From Paracyclopina nana (taxonomy: Eukaryota > Arthropoda > Copepoda > Cyclopoida > Cyclopettidae): a DNA stretch of 64,000 bases. The DNA lies in assembly GCA_019096065.1 (NCBI GenBank), contig JAGUCH010000002.1:942501-1006500 (forward strand), read 5' to 3'. Under the pieces are notes generated by a model, which did not search any database, was not told the DNA's origin, and worked only from the letters and a program-made list of their open reading frames with translations. Numbering within the stretch: position 1 is the first letter of the stretch; every line of letters starts with the position of its first letter. Positions 54,779 through 64,000 of the stretch are shown one piece after another. The position numbers and the translations under genes are program-made.

Positions 54779-55518
54779 GTAAATCAAGCGAAACCAGTAC
54801 ATCATTGTGTAAATGTCACCGGAAAAAGAATCAAATTGTGCTCCACTTTCTTTAGTGGCTGTCTTTGTGTCCAGTTTCAGTTTCAGAAACTGAAATTCAG
54901 ACGGGATGACCAAAATCGCGGATCATTCCTCTAAGATTTGTTTTGAACTAAATCCCGCGTCAAAAAATCATAGTAAGCGGCAAAAATTAAAATTTCGTCT
55001 AGTTGTAGTGAATAGACATCAGTATCATAACAAAAACATCCCATCTACCGACAATTTGAAGAAACACTTGGGAGTTGAGCTCAAGTTACTTTTCGTTGAG
55101 TCGAGCTACTTTTTTTTAGAACAAGCAATTATTATAGACGGTTACTTTTACTTTACTTATGCTTAGCATCAGGACTAAAAGATCTTAATATTAAGATATT
55201 AAGGTTATTATATATTTAAAACTGCTTTATTTTTTGTGTCATGAAGCAATTCTCTGAATGGGAGCTATAAAACTTTTCTGCTTCGGTCTTTTTTCGAACT
55301 GTTACTTGAGCAGCATAAACGCAGTATCCAAGTTTTTTTTTCTAGCAGTGTTAGCTGAAAATCCCAGCTGTTGCCTTAAAAGGCCGCTAGGATCGCCCTA
55401 CATCAATGTTATTGTTATGATACCAATGTGAATAGTAGCATAGCCAGCGCCATCTGTTGTAATTATATAGCGTGTCACAGTGCAAAGATCCTGTATGTAA
55501 ATACCTTCAAGCACAGCC
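54779..55518. other. V20-V21 spacer
   Basis: Contains the palindrome TTTCAGTTTCAGAAACTGAAA at about 54876 and GCGCCATCTGTTG at 55447 (CTCF-like). No further cassette. Confidence 0.5.
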
Positions 55519-56017
55519 ATGTATTCACCCAGTAACAAAATGGCGGCTGTGGGTTCCTCTAATTACCGCAACACCAACTACAACAGCCGCAACACCAAGC
55601 AAAATACCAACTATGATTATTACGACTATTATGACTATGATAACAGCAATCAGCTGATTCAGCCGCAACAGCAGCAGCAACAGCTGCGCAGAAACAATCA
55701 GCTGATGCAGAAAAACAACAACAATTTTAACCGGCGCATGAGCAACTTGAAGACCGCCGCCTCTCACGGCGGCTACGGTAGTTATAGCGGCGGTTATGAC
55801 GAGTGCGATAACGGCATCAGCATTGGGCTCTTGCTTACCGCCGCTCTTGGTATCGCCGTCATGTTTTATACCCTGTATACCAAAATTACCATGGCGGGGC
55901 GGCGGCGGCGGCGGCGGAAACGGCTCAGCGAGACGGAGGAACTTATAGAGGACATTAACGAGCAACTGAACCCGTTACAGTTCACCGTTAACCAACTCAC
56001 TGACTTTTTGTACAGCG
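55519..56017 (+). CDS. variable cassette V21
   Basis: 166 residues. The long N-terminus is Asn/Tyr/Gln-rich (NYDYYDYYDYDNSNQLIQPQ then poly-Gln), then SHGGYGSYSGGYDECDNGIS, helix IGLLLTAALGIAVMFYTLY, TKITMAGRRRRRRKRL, and a long acidic tail LSETEELIEDINEQLN...LTDFLYS. Donor AGCG|GTAAAT, phase 1. Codon use is more GC-rich than in other cassettes. Confidence 0.8.
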
Positions 56018-56093
56018 GTAAATAACGTTACTATATAATACCACATGGGTCACAGTGAAAGATCTTCATCGGCAACAAAGTTAGTTCAGTATA

Positions 56094-56667
56094 ATGGCGG
56101 AAACTGCTCAAGTTGAGCCGAGAATTGGTTATAATACGTTACTCATGGCCAACCAAGGTTTAACCGGTACCGAAGCATCCGCCGGCTACGCCAATACCAA
56201 CGGCATTGGCTATCTTGACTATTTCGACTATTCGGACTTGAATACCCAGAATTATAACGGCCTCAAGTCGGCGCCAGCAGCCGTTACAACCAATCAGCAG
56301 CCGTATTATTCTAATTTGTTACGGCGCCGTAACGGCGGCCTGGCCGGCCTTGGCTTGTCTGGCCAGCGGCTCAAGTCAGCTGACGCCGTTGGGCTGGCCA
56401 GTAGCGGTTACGGCCATAGTGGTTACGGCGGCGGTGGCGGCCACTCAGGTTACGGCGGCGGTGGCTACGCCGGCCCGGTCTCAGTTGTGAGCGGCTACGG
56501 GCCCTCGCAGCAGTGTGATCAGGGGATTAACCCGCTGTTGGCCTTGTTGACTTTGGCTGGCGCTGCAATAGGCTTCTACTTCATTTACATTAAGCTCACC
56601 ATGTCTGGTGGGCGTGCCCTGAAGGGCGGGAGCACTTTTGAGAATATTGCTGAGATGATGTGGATCG
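56094..56667 (+). CDS. variable cassette V22 (proximal, no basic cleavage motif)
   Basis: 191 residues, the longest and the nearest to the constant exons. Tyr/Asn-rich start, GLASSGYGHSGYGGGGGHSG, QQCDQGINPLLALLTLAGAA, helix ending GFYFIYIKLTM. The position of GRRKR reads SGGRALKGGST, so the multibasic motif is absent. Tail FENIAEMMWI, donor ATCG|GTAATT, phase 1. If the motif is a cleavage site, this isoform would escape it there. Confidence 0.8.
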
Positions 56668-56739
56668 GTAATTCTAAATATTATCCAAAAATATTACGCA
56701 TATTTCTTTCTTCCTTAAGATGATAGCAATGATAATATT

Positions 56740-57365
56740 TTAGTCAATATTACAAGAGATATTAACAATGACATTTCCATAGATATTAGTAATGATATTA
56801 CCATAGATATTAGCAGTGATATTACCATATACAGTCTGTCCGTTCAAAATTGGACGGTACGGGAATCTAAACTTTTGGTCACATATGTCAAGAAATACAG
56901 GACTTTTAAATGATATCGTTGGAAAGATTGAGCCTTTTTCCATCTTTTTTGTAAAAGTAGGAAAAATCAATTGAAAGAGGAAAAAACCGGGAAAATTCAA
57001 TTTTCCCTAGGCAACCCAGAAAATTGTCACAAAAAAACTGATGCATCATTTATTTTTTGGAGTCACGCGAAATTCACAATAATATTTTTCATTTCGTCAG
57101 AAAACAAAAAAGATGTCCAAAGGTTCAAGCTTTCCAACGATACCCATTAAGCCTCAAAATTCATGAATTCATAACATAAACTTTTGATTCCCGCACCGTC
57201 CAATTTTGAACGGTCAGACGGTATATTAGCAGTGATATTAACATAGATATTAGCGATGATATCACTATTTATATTAGCAATGATATTACTATACTTATTA
57301 GAAATGATATAACATTAGATATTACTATTTATAGTAGCAATGATACTACCAGAGATATTTGCATT
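56740..57365. repeat. GATATTA-rich array with nested MITE (56828-57226)
   Basis: ATAGATATTAGCAATGATATTA units fill the intron between V22 and the constant exons. They are interrupted by an element whose ends ACAGTCTGTCCGTTCAAAAT and ATTTTGAACGGTCAGACGGT are inverse repeats of more than 40 bp. Confidence 0.85.
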
Positions 57366-57614
57366 TTCTTTAAGATCACTTTCCATTCTAGAAATGTCAC
57401 ATGTTCTAATGATCATGAGTGTTATCAAAAGTTTGGATATTTTTCAGAAATATCAATAATATTGGAGATATTATCATCAATATTGATACTATTATTTGTG
57501 ATAATAATTATTTTACCACTGATATTGTTAATCATTGATCTAGAGGGAATTCAACAGCAGATCCCTTTGTTATATCATCCTTAATATTTCTAATAATATT
57601 TTACTTTCTCATAG

Positions 57615-59802
57615 GTTTGGAGGAGTTTGAGGACAAAGTGGACAAAATCGCGAATGGACAAGAGGACGACTCATGGATAGGCCAGCTGTACAACCAATTC
57701 AGCTCTACCTTGGGCATTGATGGGTCCAAGATCGACGAGTCTGAGCTGGGCTCCAAGGATGGACTGGAGCCTCCAATCCTGGATGAAACTTGGGGACTAG
57801 AGGACATTCACAAGCTCCATGATGAAACTCCAGAAGATGGTAAAATAAAATAAAAAAAATATTTCTTTATTTTGCCATAACTCTGAGTCTGTTTTAGTCT
57901 CGGCCAATGAGCCAAGAAGTAGGACCAAGAGAGACAATGGAGTGGAACCGGATGATCTCAAGAATGAAGTGGAAGAGGATGATGAGATCATCAAGGGTCT
58001 CACTGGAGAGTCCAAATGCAAGGCCATTTTCTGGAAGTGCATGGGTGGAGTGGCATCCAAATCACTCCATTACATGAGTGAACCTGGAGGAATCACCGGG
58101 TAAAAAACATTTAAGTTTGGTATTTTCAGCTCGGAAAGTTTTTTCCCAAGTTTTCTGAAAGTTATTGTGACATGTTGGCGCCCCTTTGTTTTACCCAGGT
58201 TGAGTTTATGTCGTCATCAAACATTAACTGCCTTACCACCTATGTTAAAAAATCGAAGGTGTTGCTGAAAATTGGTGTTTTTGATTTTACTTATGCGTAA
58301 GCCAGTTAGTTAATGTCACATAATGACATAAACACGATGTTGATTAAACGTACAAGTTTATGTTGTCATGTAACATTGACTGCCTTACCACCTATGTAAA
58401 AAATCAAAGACAGCTGCAAATTGTTTTTTTCAATTTTGCTTATGCGTCAAGGCAGTTAATGTCACATAATGACATAAACACGATGTTGATTAAACGTACA
58501 AGTTTATGTCGTCATGTAACATTGACTGGCTTACCACCTATGTAAAAAATCGAAGGAGACAGCTGCAAATTGGTGTAGTCGATTTTGCTTTGGTGTCAAG
58601 CCAGTTAATGTCATACAATGACATAAACTCGATGTTGATTAAACGTCGAGTTTATGTTGTTATACTATAACGTTTAACTGCCTTACCACCTATGTAAAAA
58701 ATTGAAGGTGACTTTTGCAAATTGGTGTTGTTGATTTTACTTATGCGTAAGCCAGTTAATGTCACACAATGACATAAACACGATGTTGATTAAGCGTACA
58801 AGTTTATGTCGTCATGTAACATTGACTGCCTTACCACCTATGTAAAAATTGAAGGTGACAGCTGCAAATTGGTGTAGTCGATATTGCTTTGGTGTCAAGC
58901 CAGTTAATGTCAAATAATGACATAAACTCGATGTTGATTAAATGTCAAGTTAACGTTTAACTGCCTTACCACCTATGTAAAAAATTAAAGGTGACTTTTG
59001 CAAATTGGTATAGTCGATTTTGCTTTGGCGTCAAGCCAGTTAATGTCACATAATGACTTAAACTCAATGTGGATTAAATGTTGAGTTTATGTCGTCATGT
59101 AACATTGACTGCCTTACCACCTATGTAAAAAATTGAAGGTGACTTTTGCAAATTGGTTGTCGATTTTACTTATGCGTAAGCCAGTTAATGTCATATAAGG
59201 ACATAAATACGATGTTGATTAAACGTACAAGTTTATGTTGTTATATAACATTCAACTGCCTTACCACCTATGTAAAAAATTAAAGGTGACTTTTCCAAAT
59301 TGGTGTTGTCGATTTTTTTTTGGCGTCAAGGCAGTTAATGTCACATCATGACATAAACTCAATGTTGTTGAAGCGTTTAAGTTTCACTGAGGGTTATTTT
59401 TTCTCAGAATTTCTGGTTGGGCGTTGATGCAGTTCAGCTGCATTTTGAGCTAGTTGAGGATTTTCCAACTTCTTTTTCAGGGCTCTCAAGAAAATGATGT
59501 TCAGGGTGGCTTTCCATGGGGGCATTGGCAATGTCTGGAATGCCCTGATGACCATTCCGGAGGCTCGACAGGCGAAGAGGTGCATGAACAAGCAGGATGA
59601 TTGCATGGCCTTTGAGGTGCTCAGGCAAGAGGTGGAGACATTGGGAGAGGATGGCCAAGTGTTTGTGCCAGAGACCCAGAAAAGGCTCCTCATCAACCCT
59701 GAATTTGTGGAAGGCATGGATGCCTCAGATGGCTCTGAAAAATTCACGCCTGAAGACCAAGCCCTGGAAAACTCACTCTTGGGAGAAGAAGATGAAGCAT
59801 AA
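57615..59802 (+). CDS. constant 3' region shared by the cassettes (3 exons, 249 residues)
   Basis: Exons 57615-57839, 57898-58099 and 59481-59802. The first acceptor (TCTCATAG|GT) needs a phase-1 donor ending in G, which every cassette supplies; the junction is always Gly followed by LEEFEDKVDKI. No usable ATG opens exon 1, so it cannot be a gene by itself. Numbering from that Gly: acidic region 1-83, dibasic RTKR at 84-87 (proprotein-convertase-like), acidic 88-114, then CKAIFWKC (Cys116, Cys123), LKKMMFRVAFHGGIGNVWNA, RCMNKQDDC (Cys177, Cys184), and an acidic C-terminus ending GEEDEA. Four cysteines suggest an oxidising, lumenal or extracellular location. Family not recognised. AATAAA at 60018. 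Confidence 0.8.
58105..59417. mobile_element. satellite-bearing element in the last constant-region intron
   Basis: Reverse-orientation relative of 16085-17011. Shared outer words are CCCAAGTTTTCTGAAAGTT at left and AAGTTTCACTGAGG...CAGAATTTCTGGTTGGGC at right. The interior holds about eight to nine units of 110-150 bp with GCCTTACCACCTATGTAAAA and AAGCCAGTTAATGTCA. Confidence 0.8.
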
Positions 59803-60114
59803 TCAAGGCCATACTCATAGAAGAAGAAAAAACATTTCAAAGCCATTATTACTTTTGTTAGCATTTATAGCCCCTTTAGCTTTGTTAGCTTTATGTTTTA
59901 AGTGTGAATGTTACTCAGTATTGAGTATTGAATGCAAATTTGACTCTCTTTTGTATTATTTCTCTCTCTCTACATTTGTGCTCTCTTGGCATTAAGCTCA
60001 CTACATAACTGTGCAATAATAAATCACTTACCCTTTTTTATGGCCTGTGATATTTCATGCAAATCTGCTATTTCAGTTGGGGAAGAAGCCTTCAAGCTCT
60101 CAGTTGAGCTTGAC

Positions 60115-61212
60115 ATGGCTGCATTCATGGTGCTTAGGTTGGCTTTTGTCCTGGGCCTAGCTCAGGCTGTTTTCTGGAACTACATTGACTTTCTTCCTGG
60201 AGATTCAGGTTAATCTTGAAAAATATTATTAATAATTCAACCTGGCTCTCAAGACTGCTTTGCTTTGAGTGATAGAAAAAATTAAGCAGACTTTTTTGAA
60301 AAAATACAATGAGGAATACATTCATTTCATGTAATGGAGGTATTTTTGAAACAATACTTTAATCACTGTATTTTTTAAAAGTAAAGTATTTTTTACAAAA
60401 ATGTAATGCATAATTTAACCTGGCTTACAAGAGTGTTCTGTTTTGAGTTATGGAAAAACATTTAGCAGACTTTTTTAATTAGAAACAATGAAGACTACAT
60501 TTCGTGAAATGGAAGTATTTTAGAAAAAGTATTTTGCATTTCTGTACTTATTCACAGTAATTTTTAATACAACATTATTTAAAAGTATTTTTTGAGCAAT
60601 GTATTTTTTAAAAATTATATTCTTAATTCTTAGATGATTACCCAGATAATGACAATAGTAGCTTTTATGATGACGATTACTATGAAAGAGAATCCACCAC
60701 CAGTGAGCCCACAATTGACCCTAGAGAATTTGGATCAACCGAGCCTCATTTTGGTTCTACTGTGTTCCCTATTGGATCTACTGAGTCAAACTTTGGATCT
60801 ACAGAGTCCGAATTTGGCTCTACTGAGTCTCCTGTTCAAACTACAAAACAGCAAAACACATTGGTTGGAACTACTGCTACAACTACTACTACAAAAAAAC
60901 CAAGTAATGTCATCAAGAAATGTCGGGACAGATTCCCAAGTTTTTGTGAAAAATTCATGAATGCCAAGAGATGTTTAGACCCAATGAGAGTCGAATTTGG
61001 AGCGGATTGCCAGAAATCTTGTGGCTTCTGTGGTAACAAAGAATATTTTCAAAAAAAGCCGTTTCTTACCTGCTTTTCATTGTTGAATGTTAGGCAAGTG
61101 CGAGGATGAAATGAAGGGAGAATGTGCGGATATTGGAGGCTGGAAATGCAAATATGACTGGGACATTCGCGTGCCTTGTCGCAAAGCTTGTGCAACTTGT
61201 GGATTTTTGTAG
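60115..61212 (+). CDS. secreted protein with two ShKT-type domains (3 exons, 203 aa)
   Basis: Exons 60115-60208, 60634-61032, 61094-61212, GT-AG and in frame. Signal peptide MAAFMVLRLAFVLGLAQAVF. Then an acidic DDDYYERE segment, four imperfect FGSTE repeats and a Thr-rich linker (mucin-like, probably O-glycosylated). Two six-cysteine ShKT-type domains follow: CRDRFPSFCEKF...CQKSCGFC and CEDEMKGECADIGGWKC...CRKACATC. Such domains occur in ion-channel toxins but also in many non-toxic extracellular arthropod and nematode proteins, and nothing here indicates toxicity. An upstream in-frame ATG at 60040 would hide the signal peptide, so it was not chosen. AATAAA at 61264. Confidence 0.85.
60238..60600. 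repeat. diverged direct duplication (about 180 bp) in ShKT intron 1
   Basis: AACCTGGCT..CAAGA.TG.T.TGTTTTGAGT and AGCAGACTTTTTT recur once about 180 bp apart. Intronic. Confidence 0.65.
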
Positions 61213-61629
61213 GCATTTAAAGAAAATGCCCTGCTTTCAAAATTGTGAATTTCAAATAGTAATAATAAAATGAACACAATTGGCAACCAACGAAATGAAC
61301 AAAAGAAAGCAAATAAAGCTCATAAGAATTCTGCATTTGGGAAATTTTGTCAAAATGAAATTAAGTTTTCAAGTCTTTTAGCCATTTTTCGACCCCATCT
61401 GTTCACAACGTGGATGCGTTCACCTGATATTTACTTTGTTGACATTTGACAACGAGGTACGCGCGAAAGTTGCGCCTTGGTCAAAGTAGCTTTTTTCAAG
61501 CTCTTTTGGTGATTTTCATTAGCATCAATCTGGCCACCTTGAAGCCAGTTTAGCTGACTCAGCTGAATGTAAAAGCAGAAACACTGAACTTGCTGGACCC
61601 AAATCTCAAGTTAATTTTCACCTGAAAAA

Positions 61630-62311
61630 ATGGATGACTTGATCACTTGTCCTTACAACAGTTCTCACCAAATCCGACCTTGTCGCATCCAGTATCACAT
61701 CATCAAGTGCCAGAAGGTAACTCCGAAAAAAAGAAGCATTTTCTGTCAAAAACAAGTATTTTTGAATTTTTTCCCCAGAAACATCCAGATTTGCACCTTT
61801 CCATTTGCCCATTCAATGCTTCTCACCATTTTCGCAAAGAGGATGAAAAGGAGCACATTTTGGAGTGTCGTGACCGAAGAATTGTAGAAGTCCAAAGGTA
61901 TGCCAAAATATGTGTATTTTCAATCATCAATTAACATCAGCTTGATTTTCAAGCTACAATGAGTTGATGCCAGGGCAGCATGGGTGCTTGAACAATCCCT
62001 CGTTCTATGGATCTTCCATGATACCAAAGATGCCCACAGATGATGATGCTGGGCTTGAATGCTTGGATGACACCACTGTGTCAAGCAAGGCTCACCAAAG
62101 GGGCCGAAGGGCCAATCCGGAAGATCCAGGTCCTCCGAGAAGGCCAGAGATTCCAGGGCTGCCAAGCTACTATAATCATGCCAAGGGACTGATGAGGGCC
62201 ATTTCGCCTGCCATCGAAGGTCGACATGGGCCCAATCGAAGGTCAAGTCCCAGCCCTGCACGGCTTGGCACTTCCATGCGAAGAGCGCCTTTTCAGAGGT
62301 CAACAAAATAA
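61630..62311 (+). CDS. Gtsf1: GTSF1/Asterix-like double CHHC zinc-finger protein (3 exons, 187 aa)
   Basis: Exons 61630-61716, 61779-61897, 61954-62311, GT-AG and in frame. Two U11-48K-type CHHC fingers: [20 protein letters not shown] with IIKC, and [20 protein letters not shown] with ILEC, one finger per exon. This tandem CHHC layout at the N-terminus defines the GTSF1 family, a nuclear cofactor of Piwi/Argonaute silencing in animals. The C-terminal half is Pro/Arg/Ser-rich and disordered-looking ([20 protein letters not shown]), without the acidic tail I would expect of GTSF1 proteins. The first ATG is used; TAA at 62309. Confidence 0.88.
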
Positions 62312-62325
62312 TATGCGTTTGCTAT

Positions 62326-62460
62326 GTGTTCAACAAGGTAGAATGAGTCTGAATCAGGTTTGTTCACTCTTGAACAAATCATCTCTTAGAATTCCTGTAA
62401 AGCAAGCATTTGATCATGGTGGATTGAATTTTGCTTTCCTCCTGCTCTCACCATAATGTA
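62326..62460 (+). repeat. segment shared with 63.35-63.6 and 63.72-63.96 kb
   Basis: TTCAACAAGGTAGAATGAGT, GAATTCCTGTAAAGCAAGCA and ATCATGGTGGAT resemble words in the two downstream copies. It starts 15 bp after the GTSF1-like stop, so it is probably this gene's 3' UTR or a duplicated derivative. Confidence 0.65.
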
Positions 62461-62619
62461 TAGATTGTTTGATTTGTGCTAGAATATAACAGAATCTTGG
62501 ATCACGATATTTGCAATTCATTAGGTAAGCTGAAAATGGCAAGTTGTCATGCATGCTAATGTTATTATGCATATGTGATAAAAGTGGTGCTTGTTTACTT
62601 CAGTGTCATGGTTACGGTC

Positions 62620-63245
62620 ATGTACTGACATGGTCATGGTTATGTATTGTCAAGGCTACGGTTGTGGCCTGACCAGGTTCTGGTCATGTTCTGGTAAGGT
62701 TAAGGTCATGTAAAGAAAAGGTTATGACCATTTACTGACAAGGTAACAGTCATGTTCTGGTAAGGTTACAATCATGTAACGCCAAGGCTACTGTTATGGC
62801 CTGATATGGCTTTGGTCGTGGACAAGGTTACGGTCATACACTGAAAAGTTCATGTCAGTTCGAGGTCATGTACTGACAAGGCTATAGTTGTGTACTGACA
62901 AGGTTACGGTCATGTTCTGGCAAGGTTACGGTCATGCACTGACAAGGCTATGGTTGTGTACTGGCAAGGCTATGGTTGTGTACTGACAAGGTTACGGTCA
63001 TGTTGTGGCAAGGTTACTGTCATGCATTGACTAGGTACCTTATAGTCATGAAATGACAAGATTACGGTCATGTACTTTCAAGGTCATGGTCATGCACTGA
63101 AAAGTTTACAGTCATGTACTATCGAGGTCATGGTAATGCACTGAAAAGGTTACAGTCATGTACTATCGAGGTCATGGTCATGCACTGAAAAGGTGACATT
63201 CAATCTCAAGGTTATGGACATGTCATGGCAAGGTTACGATGCAAG
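62620..63245. repeat. minisatellite of GGTTACGGTCATGTACTGAC units
   Basis: About 22-30 bp units (AAGGTTACGGTCATGTACTG and variants), more than 20 copies. Non-coding. Confidence 0.9.
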
Positions 63246-63261
63246 TAAGTAAGTATGGCAA

Positions 63262-63960
63262 TCCATTTAGAGGACAAGTACTTGCCCTGTCCGACAAGAC
63301 ATCAGTGTACGGAGAGATCCTTAAATAGAGTCAAGAAAGAAATATCCGTTTGCAAACCGTTCAACAGGGTAGAATGCTTCAGAATCATATTTATTCTCTG
63401 ATGAAGCAATCACAAGTCATAATTCCTGTTAGGTAAGCATCGATTATGGTGGATAAGTGCAGATGATTTGCCATTCAACTCGACTTCATCCTGCTTCTTC
63501 TTCCATGGTTCGCCATGAATGGACGGCCTATGTGTAAAATCCACCACTCGGCTTATTTCAGTTGCCATTCCCAAATCATGACCATGACCATGACCCACAC
63601 GTTATTAGCATGGAGAATAAGCCCATGCACCATTTGGAGGACAAGTACTTGTCCTATCCAGCTAGACGTCTATGTACAAAAAGAACCTGAAAGAGAGCCA
63701 AGAAAGAAATATCCGTTTGCCAACCGTTCAACAGGATAGAATGCTTCAGAATCATATTTATTCTCTGATGAAGCAATCACAAGTCAGAATTCCTGTTGGG
63801 TAAGCATCGATTATGGTGGATAAGTGCAGATGATTTGCCATTCAACTCGACTTCATCCTGCTTCTTCTTCCATGGTTCGCCACGAATGGACGGCCAATGC
63901 TTAAAATCCACCACTCGGCTTATTTCAGTTGCCATGCCCAAATCCTTGGGATGCGGTTAC
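63262..63960. repeat. 367-bp tandem duplication
   Basis: CAAGAAAGAAATATCCGTTT at 63332 recurs at 63699. The following GAATGCTTCAGAATCATATT and CACTCGGCTTATTTCAGTTG are also shared. A third, more diverged copy lies at 62326-62460. Short frames inside are not convincing exons. Confidence 0.8.
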
Positions 63961-64000
63961 AACTGAGACAAGAATCCTCCATCAGTAGCATTGGGATTGC

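Noticed and set aside
55525..55965. 146-codon minus-strand frame
   Set aside because: Antisense shadow of V21; its Val/Ile/Pro runs come from repetitive Asn/Tyr and Arg codons on the plus strand.
57617..57853. Constant exon 1 as an independent small gene
   Set aside because: The frame opens at TTG directly after a splice acceptor and has no ATG before its donor.

Overview
This is an animal nuclear genome window. It has spliceosomal GT-AG introns, many short AT-rich introns, dense minisatellites and MITE-like inverted-repeat elements. A complete Grainyhead gene, a GTSF1/Asterix gene and paired CUB-like secreted proteins point to an arthropod, plausibly a crustacean or other non-insect pancrustacean. 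I cannot fix the species. No bacterial features, rRNA or intact tRNA genes are visible.

Layout. 1-8.4 kb: gene-poor, with minisatellites, a 67-bp-arm hairpin and MITE-like elements, ending in a GC-rich block. 8.5-19.2 kb (+): 13-exon grainyhead (934 aa). 19.8-22.0 kb (-) and 22.5-25.2 kb (+): two divergent CUB-like secreted protein genes. 25.2-29.0 kb: repeats only. 29.0-33.5 kb (+): SLC35G1-like EamA transporter (422 aa). 34.0-59.8 kb (+): the main object of interest. 60.1-61.2 kb (+): secreted protein with two ShKT-type domains. 61.6-62.3 kb (+): GTSF1-like double CHHC zinc-finger protein. 62.6-64 kb: minisatellite and duplicated segments. A single-exon 229-aa ORF (-) lies at 38.65-39.34 kb, between cassettes of the array.

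The 34-59.8 kb locus looks like one gene with an array of 22 alternative 5' coding cassettes followed by three shared 3' exons. Each cassette has a Gly/Tyr/Ser-rich N-terminus, usually a Cys/Asp-Pro motif, one hydrophobic helix, a basic GRRKR-type motif and a short variable tail. All 22 end at a phase-1 donor that leaves a single G. The only compatible acceptor seen downstream (57615) begins GT, so the junction codon is always Gly. No second copy of the constant exons was found. This resembles protocadherin or UGT1A variable-first-exon clusters, but I recognise neither half as a named family. The constant region (249 residues) carries an RTKR site and four cysteines, suggesting a proprotein-like module. 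Cassettes fall into subfamilies produced by tandem duplication, including a very recent 525-bp duplication. One cassette is frameshifted, one lacks a clear start, and three contain an extra intron at the membrane-helix/basic-motif boundary. Spacers carry tandem GTAAACA/CAGCTG composite motifs, palindromic TTCAGTTT...ACTGAAA motifs and MITEs. Two cassette start codons lie inside MITE-like terminal repeats.

All exon structures are hand-built from splice consensus, reading-frame continuity and protein sense. None has transcript support here, and all family names rest on remembered patterns rather than database searches.
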